This document shows positions 41,122 through 49,302 of a stretch of 64,000 nucleotides of DNA, one piece after another. The notes under the pieces were generated by a model. It was not told the DNA's origin and made no database searches. It was given only the letters and a program-made list of their open reading frames with translations. The translations under genes were made by a program, and so were the position numbers. The stretch's first letter is position 1. Each line of letters begins with the position of its first letter. The stretch comes from UBA830 sp038146925 (GTDB lineage: Bacteria > Pseudomonadota > Alphaproteobacteria > MPNO01 > UBA830), in the NCBI GenBank assembly GCA_038146925.1, contig JAYQSP010000006.1:372001-436000 (forward strand). Reading direction: 5' to 3'.

Positions 41122-43403
41122 GCCGCGGCCTCCCCGTGAGCGTACTTGGATGCCGGCGTCTGCACCGGGGGCGTGAGTCCGGCGGGCGCGTGCGCGGTCT
41201 GCATGCGCTCTTCCGCTACGTCTCCGTAAAGCGTCGACCGTTGCCGCGGCGTTCGCTCCAGACCGGCGATCAGCGCCTCGATATCCCCGGGCGCGAATTC
41301 CTGACCGTGTGACGCGCCCGCCGCGCGGGAGATGGATTCGTTCATCAACGTACCTCCGAGATCGTTTGCGCCCGCATTCAGACAGGCCGCCGCACCGTCC
41401 GCCCCCAGCTTCACCCAGCTTGTCTGGATATTCGGGATCACCGGATGCAGCACCAGCCGCGCCACGGCATGCATCAGCACGGCCTCCCGGAAAGTGGGGC
41501 CTTTCCGGGCGATCCCCTTGATGTATATGGGCGCTTCCATGTGGACGAACGGCAGCGGAACGAATTCGGTGAAGCCGCCCGTCCGTTCCTGAAGTTCCCG
41601 CAGGCGCAGCAGATGCCGCGCCTGATGGACCGGACGTTCCAGATGCCCGAACATGATCGTCGCGGTGGACCGCAATCCCGCCCCATGCGCCGTTTCCATC
41701 ACGGCGAGCCATTCGTCGGTCGAAAGCTTGTCGGCGCACAGGACGGCGCGCACTTCGTCGTCGAGAATCTCAGCCGCCGTGCCGGGCAGAGATCCAAGGC
41801 CGGCCTCTTTCAGTTGGAGCAGATAGTCGGCGACGGACAGACCCAGCGTCGCCGCGCCCTGGGAAATCTCCAGCGGCGAAAACGCATGCACATGGATATC
41901 CGGCGCCGCCGATTTCACCGTCCGCACGATGGACAGATAGGTCTCGCCCGTATAGTCGGGATGAATGCCGCCCTGCAGGCAGACCTCAGTCGCACCACGC
42001 GCCCAGGCCTCTGTCGTGCGCCGCGCGATTTCGTCCAGCGCGAGATCGTAAGGCGCGCCGCGCAGATTGGCGCTCAGTTTCCCCTTCGAGAAGGCGCAGA
42101 ATCCGCAGCGGTAACCGCACACATTGGTGTAGTTGATATTGCGGTTGACGGCGTAGGTAACGGTGTCTCCGGAGACCTCATGGCGCAAAGAGTCCGCCGC
42201 GGCGACGACGTCGGCATAGGCGCCGCCGCGCGCGCCGAACAGCTGCGCTACCTGGTTTTCCGTCAGACCGTCCCCGGCGATCGCGCGGTCGATCGCGTCT
42301 CTCACGGCCCGTCCCGTCCCGCAGACGGCAGGCGGCGCGGCCGGCATCACATCGGGGATGCCGGGCGCCCATGTGTCGTCCCGCGCCAACCCGTCGGAAT
42401 CTATCGCCCGCAACACCGCGGGGCGGACGGCATCGTCGAGCCAGCAGTCTTCGAATACATAGCGCGGATAAACGGGCAAGCGGGCCGCCAACACCCTGCC
42501 CCGGGATGCCGTGCCGTCACGCAGGCGGACAATTTCCGGCCACGGCGCTTCCGGGTTTACGTGATCCGGCGTGACCGGCGACACGCCGCCCCAGTCGTTG
42601 ATCCCCGCGTCGATCAGTTCCGGGAATTCACCGGCGCTCAGGTTGGGCGGCGCCTGGATCGACATCTCCGTTCCGAACAGGTCGCGCGCCGCACGGATCG
42701 TCCATTTCAGGTCGTCCAGCGACGGTTCCGGCGCATGGGCCATGCGCGTGCCGGGCTTGGCGCGGAAGTTCTGGATGATGATTTCCTGTATGTGCCCGTA
42801 ACGGTCGTGCAGCTTCCTGATCTCGGCAAGAGCCGCTAGCCGCTCGTCCCGCGTTTCGCCGATCCCGATCAGGATACCCGTTGTGAACGGAACGCGTGCC
42901 TCACCGGCCAGGCGAATAGTTTCCAGCCTGGCGGCGGGATCCTTGTCCGGAGAGCCGAAATGCGGCCCGCCCTTTTCCGCCAGCGACGGCGCGATGCCTT
43001 CCAGCATGATCCCCATCGACGCGGAAACCGGGCGCAACAGCGCAATGTCGTCGGCCGTCATCACGCCGGGATTAAGATGCGGCAGCAGACCGGTTTCGCG
43101 CAGCACCAGCCCGGCCATCTCCGCCAGATAGGAAATCGTCGTTTCGTGGCCCAGCCCGGCCAGCTCGTCGCGCGCCGCCCGGTAGCGCAGCTCCGGCTTG
43201 TCGCCCAGCGTGAACAGGGCTTCCGTGCAGCCGGCGGCGGCGCCGGCGCGGGCGACGGCCAGGACGTCATCCGCCATCAGATAGGCGCGCTCTCCGGGCT
43301 TCGGCGGATGCGCGAAGGTACAGTAATGGCACACGTCGCGGCACAGCTTGGTCAGTGGAATAAAAACCTTGGGGCTGTATGTAATCAGGTCGTCGGAAAT
43401 CAT
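41118..43403 (-). CDS. fbiC: FO synthase (CofG-CofH fusion) for coenzyme F420
   Basis: The ~761-residue protein makes the deazaflavin FO from tyrosine and a ribityl-diaminouracil. It is a fusion of two radical-SAM halves. The CofG half has C21, C25 and C28 (CRDVCHYCTF). The CofH half has C429, C433 and C436 (CGYRCGFCAF), then LQGGIHPDYTG and PNIQTSWVKLG. The fused form is typical of actinobacteria and some proteobacteria. An in-frame ATG at 43454 would add 17 residues without family similarity; neither start has a good ribosome site. Later F420 steps (CofC, CofD, CofE) are not in the window. Confidence 0.94.
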   Translation of the reverse strand: MISDDLITYSPKVFIPLTKLCRDVCHYCTFAHPPKPGERAYLMADDVLAVARAGAAAGCTEALFTLGDKPELRYRAARDELAGLGHETTISYLAEMAGLVLRETGLLPHLNPGVMTADDIALLRPVSASMGIMLEGIAPSLAEKGGPHFGSPDKDPAARLETIRLAGEARVPFTTGILIGIGETRDERLAALAEIRKLHDRYGHIQEIIIQNFRAKPGTRMAHAPEPSLDDLKWTIRAARDLFGTEMSIQAPPNLSAGEFPELIDAGINDWGGVSPVTPDHVNPEAPWPEIVRLRDGTASRGRVLAARLPVYPRYVFEDCWLDDAVRPAVLRAIDSDGLARDDTWAPGIPDVMPAAPPAVCGTGRAVRDAIDRAIAGDGLTENQVAQLFGARGGAYADVVAAADSLRHEVSGDTVTYAVNRNINYTNVCGYRCGFCAFSKGKLSANLRGAPYDLALDEIARRTTEAWARGATEVCLQGGIHPDYTGETYLSIVRTVKSAAPDIHVHAFSPLEISQGAATLGLSVADYLLQLKEAGLGSLPGTAAEILDDEVRAVLCADKLSTDEWLAVMETAHGAGLRSTATIMFGHLERPVHQARHLLRLRELQERTGGFTEFVPLPFVHMEAPIYIKGIARKGPTFREAVLMHAVARLVLHPVIPNIQTSWVKLGADGAAACLNAGANDLGGTLMNESISRAAGASHGQEFAPGDIEALIAGLERTPRQRSTLYGDVAEERMQTAHAPAGLTPPVQTPASKYAHGEAAA

Positions 43404-43643
43404 TGGTGGCGCAACCGCAACAGGAAAAACTGAATGTACTGCCGTCGCCCGCATTGGGATTTCAATACGCGACCTTGATGCAGCGACAGAAGACGGTGAA
43501 TCCCGACATGGGTCAAGGGTGACGTATCGAAAGACACATCTTCTGAAGCTGTTGGCAAGAAAACGTCGGAAAAACTTACAGCCCGATCAATAGAGATAGA
43601 GGTGCTTGAACAAAACCAATCTCGAATCAGTACGTTAACCAAT

Positions 43644-43659
43644 TGGCATACTTATTGCA
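43644..43659 (+). promoter_or_regulatory. Sigma-54 promoter of PEP-CTERM gene 2
   Basis: TGGCATACTTATTGCA has GG and GC 10 bases apart. The predicted start near 43671 is 34 bases before the lectin start codon. The rest of the 43404-43704 gap shows nothing else. Confidence 0.72.
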
Positions 43660-43704
43660 TCCTCAGGTCGGAACTTAAACACGGTTCTTCAAACGGAGGG
43701 TGCA

Positions 43705-44307
43705 ATGAAAATCTCGATACTTCTAAACCTGAAAAAATTCGCAGCCATAACGTTTTCGCTTGCAGTGGCATTAGTCTGGTCGGTCCCGGCCTCCGCCATC
43801 ACCCAGAGTGCGTGCACCTCATTCGGCGGCACAACCAATTTCGGCAACTGCTATATCGTTGATTTTACTTATGATACCTGGATCGGACATGAAGCGAATG
43901 CTCAATCGATCAGTTCGGACATGCACCTTGCCTCTATTCATAGTCAGGCAGAAAATAACTATATCGCCAGCCTGATTACCGCTCACCAACACATGTGGAT
44001 CGGTCTGAACGATGTCGCATCCGAAGGCGACTATGTCTGGGTCGACGGAACACCTTTTGATTTCGTGAATTGGGCGTCCGGCGAACCCAACAACTCCAAC
44101 AATGAAGACTATGTCCACATGGTGACCCCGACGGATGCCTCATCGAGCCGACGGGAGCGTTGGAACGATCTGCCGAATAGCTTCCACAACGGCGGCATTT
44201 ACATGGCGCCGATCACCAACGCGCAGGTTTCCGAACCGGCTGCACTGCCGGTGATGTTCGGTTTTGTCGCGGGATTAATCGCGCTGCGTTGGAAACACCG
44301 GGCTTAA
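43705..44307 (+). CDS. C-type lectin domain protein with PEP-CTERM-like tail
   Basis: The 200-residue protein has a signal peptide (ITFSLAVALVWSVPASA). A C-type lectin domain follows, with MHLASIHSQAENNYIASL, MWIGLNDVASEG, WASGEPNNSNNEDYVHM and ERWNDLP. The EPN motif is the mannose-type calcium/sugar site. The tail is SEPAALPVMFGFVAGLIALR then WKHRA, a variant of the PEP-CTERM signal with SEPA in place of VPEP. It is likely a surface or matrix sugar-binding protein. GGAGGG lies six bases before the ATG. Confidence 0.85.
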   Translation: MKISILLNLKKFAAITFSLAVALVWSVPASAITQSACTSFGGTTNFGNCYIVDFTYDTWIGHEANAQSISSDMHLASIHSQAENNYIASLITAHQHMWIGLNDVASEGDYVWVDGTPFDFVNWASGEPNNSNNEDYVHMVTPTDASSSRRERWNDLPNSFHNGGIYMAPITNAQVSEPAALPVMFGFVAGLIALRWKHRA

Positions 44308-44313
44308 GCGGGC

Positions 44314-45063
44314 CTAATACCCCACAATCACCTCGCCCGCATTCGGGCTGATCACCTGGCCCGACACCAGATCGGTCTCGGCGCTGGCCAGCCAGGCGAC
44401 GGCGTAGGAGATGTCAATGGGCTTGCAGAACTCGCCGAGCGGCATCAGCTTTTCGCGTTCGGCGATCCTTTCCGGCGGGTTGGAGCCTTCCGTCATGCCG
44501 GTGACGATAAATCCCGGCGCCACCGCATTGACCTTGATCCGCCAGGGCGCCAGTTCCCGGGCCCAGCTTTTGGTGAAACCGGAAATCGCGGATTTCGACG
44601 CCGCGTAGTGGCTGGCAAGCTGGCTGCCGCCCATGGCATAGATCGACGAGATATTGATGATCTTGCCGTCCTTCTTTTCCTTCATCGCTGGCAGGACGGT
44701 CTGGGTGGCGAAAAAAGTGCCGCGCACATGGACCTCGAACATCTGGTTGTAGATATCCTCGGTGATGTCTTCTATCGACCGGCGCGCGCCGCCCACCCCG
44801 GCATTGTTGACCAGGATATCGACGGGGCCCGCATCCCGGATTCCCGCCGTGAAGGCCGGCACGTCGCGAATGTCGGCGACGACCACGGTGGCGTCGCGCC
44901 CGTGCTGCCGTACCATGTCGGCGGTTTCCGCGGCCCCGTCCTCCTTGATGTCGTGGATGACGATATCGGCGCCCCGTTCCGCCATCAGTATCGCATGGCT
45001 GCGCCCCATCCCGCCGCCGGCGCCGGTGATCAAAGCGCGTTTTCCTTCCAGGGATGCACTCAT
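44314..45063 (-). CDS. Short-chain dehydrogenase/reductase
   Basis: The 249-residue NAD(P)-dependent oxidoreductase has TGAGGGMGRSHAILMAERGA at the cofactor site, NNAG at residue ~90, and the catalytic Ser/Tyr/Lys in NISSIYAMGGSQLASHYAAS and the adjacent KSA. The C-terminus (SGQVISPNAGEVIVGY) is of the 'cyclohexanol/3-oxoacyl' class. It is close to the broken SDR at 22956 (same MGR.HA.LMAERGAD). Divergent from the amidase gene. Substrate unknown. Confidence 0.9.
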   Translation of the reverse strand: MSASLEGKRALITGAGGGMGRSHAILMAERGADIVIHDIKEDGAAETADMVRQHGRDATVVVADIRDVPAFTAGIRDAGPVDILVNNAGVGGARRSIEDITEDIYNQMFEVHVRGTFFATQTVLPAMKEKKDGKIINISSIYAMGGSQLASHYAASKSAISGFTKSWARELAPWRIKVNAVAPGFIVTGMTEGSNPPERIAEREKLMPLGEFCKPIDISYAVAWLASAETDLVSGQVISPNAGEVIVGY

Positions 45064-45151
45064 AATCTGTCTCCCGCCCGAATGTTCACAAACTAACCGG
45101 TTCGGTATACTTCGCACAAAAGACAAAACCAATAGAAGGAGGCGGCGTAGC

Positions 45152-46516
45152 ATGAGCGGTCCGAATTACGATCCGAAAACCCATAGGCTGATGACGTTCC
45201 ATGACGCGGTCGCGAAATTCCGCGACGGTGCCGATACGCCGCGCGCCTATCTGGAACGCTGCCTCGAGAAGATCGACGCCATCGAAGACGACGTCATGGC
45301 CTGGGAGATCGTCAATACCGAACCGGCACGCGCCGCCGCCGACGAGGCAACCAAACGCCACGCCGACGGCAAACCCCTTTCCCCGGTCGACGGCATGCCC
45401 GTCGGTATCAAGGATCTGATCGAAACGGTCGACATGCCGACCGAGTACGGCAGCGAACTCTTCAAAGGACACCAGCCGATCCGCGACGCGGCCTCGGTGA
45501 ATGCGCTGCGAAAGGGCGGTGCGGTCATCCTGGGCAAGACCGTCACGGTCACATTCGGCGGCGGCGACCCGTCGCGCACCCGAAATCCGCACGACCTGAC
45601 GCGCACGCCGGGCGGCTCTTCGTCCGGCACCGCGGCGGCGGTCGGCGGCGGCACCATTCCTGGTGCGCTCGGCACCCACGCGCGCGGATCGACCATTCGG
45701 CCGGCCAGCTTCTGCGGCGCCTATGCGATCAAGGCGACGTTCGGCGCGCTGAACCGCCAGGGGGTATTCTCGGCCGCCCACAGCATGGACCATCTCGGCG
45801 TGTTCGGCGGCGATCTGTCGGATGTATGGATCATGTCGCGCCATATTTCGAAATTCGGCGGCGGCGATCCCGGCTATCCCGGCCTGTTCGGCGGCGATAT
45901 GCCCCCTGCCCCGCGCAAGCCCGCGCGGCTGATCCGCCTGGAAACCGCCGGCTGGGATCAGACCGACGACGCGACCAAAGCCGTTTTCGAACGCTATCTG
46001 AACAGTCTACGCGATGCCGGCGTGGAGATATTCGACCGCACCGACGACCCGTCGATCGAAGCCTACGAACAGGTCTTCGCCGGCATGCCGGAACTGTGGC
46101 GCAGCCTGTACCGGTTCGAATTCCAGTGGCCGATGCTGCAATACAAGGAACGATATCCGGACCAGATACCGCCGCGCCTGCTAATGGGGCTGAAAGAAGC
46201 CGAAGGGCTAAGCCAGGCGGAATACCGCGAGGCGCTGAACCGGCGCGTCCGAATCCGCGACCTGCACCGTCAGCTGTGCCTGCGGGCCGACGCGTTTATC
46301 ACCCTGTCGTCGCCCGGCCCCGGTCCGGTCGGCATGGACCAGGGCAGCGCAGTCTACAACGAAGGATCGTCCGTCGTCGGCATGCCGGCGCTGTCGCTGC
46401 CCCTGCTGGCGGTGGGCAACGTGCCGGTCGGCGTCCAGATTCTGGGCCAGTTCGACGAGGACGAACGCCTGACCGCCATCGGCCGCTGGATGGCCGAGGA
46501 TCATTTAAACGCCTGA
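45152..46516 (+). CDS. Amidase (amidase signature family)
   Basis: The 454-residue hydrolase has the catalytic Lys in PVGIKDLIETVDMPTEYG, the cis-Ser in TRTPGGSSSGTAAAVGGG, and the nucleophile Ser in THARGSTIRPASFCGAYAIK. AGGAGG stands nine bases before the ATG. It starts a unit with the SDR gene and ligAB. The unit may process an amide-linked aromatic compound before ring opening; this is inference. Confidence 0.91.
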   Translation: MSGPNYDPKTHRLMTFHDAVAKFRDGADTPRAYLERCLEKIDAIEDDVMAWEIVNTEPARAAADEATKRHADGKPLSPVDGMPVGIKDLIETVDMPTEYGSELFKGHQPIRDAASVNALRKGGAVILGKTVTVTFGGGDPSRTRNPHDLTRTPGGSSSGTAAAVGGGTIPGALGTHARGSTIRPASFCGAYAIKATFGALNRQGVFSAAHSMDHLGVFGGDLSDVWIMSRHISKFGGGDPGYPGLFGGDMPPAPRKPARLIRLETAGWDQTDDATKAVFERYLNSLRDAGVEIFDRTDDPSIEAYEQVFAGMPELWRSLYRFEFQWPMLQYKERYPDQIPPRLLMGLKEAEGLSQAEYREALNRRVRIRDLHRQLCLRADAFITLSSPGPGPVGMDQGSAVYNEGSSVVGMPALSLPLLAVGNVPVGVQILGQFDEDERLTAIGRWMAEDHLNA

Positions 46517-46530
46517 CCGAGGAGACGTTC

Positions 46531-47286
46531 ATGTCCCGACTAAAAAACAGGGTCGCCATCATCACCGGCGGATCGCAGGGGATCGGGGCCGCATACGTGC
46601 GCGGCTTCGCAGCGGAAGGAGCGAAAGTCGTCATTGCCGATATCGCACCTGCGGACGGCCTGATCGCCGAGGTCGAACAGGCCGGCGGCACGGCGTTGTT
46701 CGTCGAAACCGACGTCACCAACGAAGCGGCAGTCGCGAACATGGCCGCGAAAACGGTCGAGGCCTTCGGGCGGATCGACGTGCTGGTGAACAATGCCGCG
46801 CTGTGGGTGAACATCCCCGGCAAGCCGATCCTCGAGATCGACAAGGACGAATGGGACCGGGTGCTCAACGTCAACATCAACGGCATGTTCCTGTGTACCA
46901 AAGCGGTCGTCCCCCAGATGCGCAAACAGGAATACGGCAAAATCATCAACATATCGTCCGGCCGCGCGCTGAAGGGCTATACCAACCTGCTGCACTACGA
47001 CACGTCCAAGGGCGCCGTGATATCGTTCACCCGGTCGATCGCCCGCGAACTGGGCGACGACGGCATCCGCGCCAACACCATTGCGCCGGGCGGGATTATG
47101 ACCGACGCCGTGCTGGCGCAGGAAACGGTGCGCAGCCACATTGCCAAAGGCACCCAGACGCGAGCCATCAAGCGCGAACAGGTTCCGGAAGACGTGGTCG
47201 GCGCCTGCATCTTTCTCGCCAGCGCCGAAAGCGATTTCATTACCGGCCAGGTGCTGGCAGTCGATGGCGGTTCGGCGATGAACTGA
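46531..47286 (+). CDS. Short-chain dehydrogenase/reductase
   Basis: The 251-residue enzyme has TGGSQGIGAAYVRGFAAEGA, NNAALW, and the catalytic Ser/Tyr/Lys in NISSGRALKGYTNLLHYDTS and the adjacent KGA. The end (ITGQVLAVDGGSAMN) is standard for the family. It lies 14 bases after the amidase, with GAGGAGACGTTC as ribosome site. Substrate unknown. Confidence 0.91.
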   Translation: MSRLKNRVAIITGGSQGIGAAYVRGFAAEGAKVVIADIAPADGLIAEVEQAGGTALFVETDVTNEAAVANMAAKTVEAFGRIDVLVNNAALWVNIPGKPILEIDKDEWDRVLNVNINGMFLCTKAVVPQMRKQEYGKIINISSGRALKGYTNLLHYDTSKGAVISFTRSIARELGDDGIRANTIAPGGIMTDAVLAQETVRSHIAKGTQTRAIKREQVPEDVVGACIFLASAESDFITGQVLAVDGGSAMN

Positions 47287-47330
47287 CTGCCGGCAAGCTT
47301 CCCACTTGCACGACCGCGCGCATTATTTTA

Positions 47331-47342
47331 TATCAAATGATA
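47331..47342. promoter_or_regulatory. Inverted repeat before ligA
   Basis: TATCAAATGATA is a perfect dyad (5 base pairs, AA centre) 19 bases before ligA. The core TCAAATGA also occurs in the dyad before the MarR-linked monooxygenase operon at 12331-12353. A shared regulator is possible. Confidence 0.4.
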
Positions 47343-47361
47343 CTGTTAGAAGGGTGGCCAC

Positions 47362-47724
47362 ATGGTTCAGCAAGTCGACAAATCACGGCCCATCGAGAAC
47401 ACCAAGGTGTTCACGTCGGAAGAAACGCAAAAAGGTTACAGGCTCAACAAGTTCGCCATGTCGATGTGCAAGCCGGAAAACCGCAAGGCGTTTCTGGCGG
47501 ACGAGGAAGCCGTTCTCGCCGCCGCAGATCTGACCGATGTCGAGCGCCAGCTTATCCGCGATCGCGACTGGCGCGCGATCATGGATGAACACGGCGGCAA
47601 CATCTACATGATCATGAAAATCGGCGCCGTGATCGGCGAGGGCCTGTATCAGATCGGCGCCCATCAGCGCGGCGAAACCTATGAAGAGTTTCTCGCCACC
47701 CGCAACGCCGCCGGCGCAAGATAG
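47362..47724 (+). CDS. ligA: Protocatechuate 4,5-dioxygenase small (alpha) subunit
   Basis: The 120-residue subunit caps the active site of extradiol ring-cleavage dioxygenases of the LigAB type. GYRLNKFAMSMCKPENRKAF and LIRDRDWRAIMDEHGGNIYM are typical of LigA. The ligB gene follows 12 bases on. LigAB opens protocatechuate (or gallate and similar catechols) between carbons 4 and 5. No other meta-cleavage gene is next to it. Confidence 0.93.
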   Translation: MVQQVDKSRPIENTKVFTSEETQKGYRLNKFAMSMCKPENRKAFLADEEAVLAAADLTDVERQLIRDRDWRAIMDEHGGNIYMIMKIGAVIGEGLYQIGAHQRGETYEEFLATRNAAGAR

Positions 47725-47736
47725 AGAGCTCCCACC

Positions 47737-48576
47737 ATGGCAGAAATCATCGCCGGCATCGGCACATCGCACGTCCCGTCCATCGGAGTCGTCCACGACC
47801 AGGGCCGACACAACGAACCGGCCTGGAAACCGCTATTCGACAGCTACGAACCGGTCAAAAAATGGCTGAAAGAAACTAAGCCCGACATCGCCATCGTCGT
47901 CTACAACGACCACGGCTGCGATTTCTTTTTCGACAAATACCCGACCTTCGCCATCGGCGCCGCGGACGCCTATCCGGTGGGCGACGAAGGCTGGGGCCGT
48001 CGCCCCCTGCCCGACTTTCCCGGCAATGCGGAATTTTCATGGCATCTGTGCAATTCGCTCGTCTACGATGAATTCGATATCACGGTCTGTCAGGAAATGG
48101 CGGTCGAGCACGGTTTCATGGTGCCGATGCATCTGTGCTGGGACCACGACGAAACCTGGCCCGTGCAGGTCGTCCCGGTGGCGGTCAACGTCATCCAGCA
48201 TCCGCTGCCGACGGCCCTGCGCTGCTGGAAGCTCGGACAGGCGATCCGCAAGGCCGTGGAGAGTTTTCCCGAGGACAAAAAAGTCGTCATCCTCGGCACC
48301 GGCGGCATGTCGCACCAGCTGAACGGCGCGCGCTTCGGGCACCTGAACACCGAGTTCGACAACGATTTCCTCGACAAGATCGAAGCTGATCCCATGGCGC
48401 TGACCGAAATGACACATCAGCACATTATGGAGGAAGCCGGCGCCGAAGCGGTGGAGCTGATCATGTGGCTGACCATGCGCGGCGCACTGGGCGACAGCGT
48501 CAGCCGGGTACACCGGAACTACTACGCGCCGATGACGACGGGGATGGGGCTCATCGCGCTGGAAAGCGCTGCCTGA
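47737..48576 (+). CDS. ligB: Protocatechuate 4,5-dioxygenase catalytic (beta) subunit
   Basis: The 279-residue iron enzyme carries the family ligands H12 (GTSHVPSIG) and H59 (VVYNDHGCDFFF), the catalytic His in GTGGMSHQL, and a conserved Glu in HIMEEAGAEAVELIMW. It splits the aromatic ring of protocatechuate-like diols with O2. Exact substrate (protocatechuate, gallate or a methylated form) is unproven. A strong terminator follows. Confidence 0.93.
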   Translation: MAEIIAGIGTSHVPSIGVVHDQGRHNEPAWKPLFDSYEPVKKWLKETKPDIAIVVYNDHGCDFFFDKYPTFAIGAADAYPVGDEGWGRRPLPDFPGNAEFSWHLCNSLVYDEFDITVCQEMAVEHGFMVPMHLCWDHDETWPVQVVPVAVNVIQHPLPTALRCWKLGQAIRKAVESFPEDKKVVILGTGGMSHQLNGARFGHLNTEFDNDFLDKIEADPMALTEMTHQHIMEEAGAEAVELIMWLTMRGALGDSVSRVHRNYYAPMTTGMGLIALESAA

Positions 48577-48656
48577 TCGGACATTGCGACCGCCCAACGG
48601 CCAGGATTACGCATTCCGGAGCGGCGCCACCGGGCAAGAGCGCCGACAGTTGTACA

Positions 48657-48688
48657 AAAAAAGGAGACCGAAACGGGTCTCCTTTTTT
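48657..48688. terminator. Bidirectional terminator after ligB
   Basis: AAAAGGAGACC and GGTCTCCTTTT form a long stem around GAAACG, flanked by A and T runs. It separates ligB from a converging cupin gene. Confidence 0.88.
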
Positions 48689-48709
48689 CGTTACCGGTTG
48701 CCGACCGTC

Positions 48710-49216
48710 TTAGTCGATCGCCTTGTAGGTATCCCGCTTCACGCCGGCCAGGTTCTGGCCCTCGACCCGGATCAGGCGCGTTGTATCGGTACGGGACGGC
48801 GAATGGAGATCGCCCTCGTTATACAGATACGCATCGCCCCGGTGCATGTCATAGTCCTTGACCTTGCGCACCTTGCCGGGTTCCCCGTCCTTGGGCGGTT
48901 CGACCTTTTCCCAGTCGGTCATGGTGGTGACGCCGTCGGCCTGCGAATAGATCGCCCAGCTGGGACCGTGATCGTGCGGATTGGAGCCTTTCGCGCCTTC
49001 ATAGACATGCGCGAGAATGCAGAAACCGTGCTTGTCGTCCTCGTAGATCACCTGGCGCGGCGTGGTGTTGTCCGGGCCGAGATGGGTGGCCACGAAATCG
49101 TCATCCTTGCAGGCCTTGGCGACGAAATCGCGGACCTTTGCGCGGCCGGCGGGTCCCGGATCGGCATCCATTGCGGCGCGGCAGTCGGCGGATAGCTGTT
49201 CGAGTGTGTAGCTCAT
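48710..49216 (-). CDS. Cupin-fold protein, thiol-dioxygenase-like
   Basis: The 168-residue protein has a cupin metal site: NPHDHGPSWAIYSQADGV supplies HxH, and a third His is in YNEGDLHSPSRTDTTR. It is related in form to the cysteine dioxygenase-like cupin at 6743-7348 but is shorter. No substrate can be named. It converges on ligB and is followed by the ThDP enzyme gene on the same strand. Confidence 0.78.
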   Translation of the reverse strand: MSYTLEQLSADCRAAMDADPGPAGRAKVRDFVAKACKDDDFVATHLGPDNTTPRQVIYEDDKHGFCILAHVYEGAKGSNPHDHGPSWAIYSQADGVTTMTDWEKVEPPKDGEPGKVRKVKDYDMHRGDAYLYNEGDLHSPSRTDTTRLIRVEGQNLAGVKRDTYKAID

Positions 49217-49302
49217 CGGATAGGAACCTCCATTAAAGTCCGTGTATTTTCGTATTTTAGTCCCAGACAGAATTAACGCAATTCGTCCGGATGTCCTTGA
49301 TT

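Noticed and set aside
43404..43704. CRISPR or repeat array
   Set aside because: The gap has no periodic repeats; only the sigma-54 site stands out.
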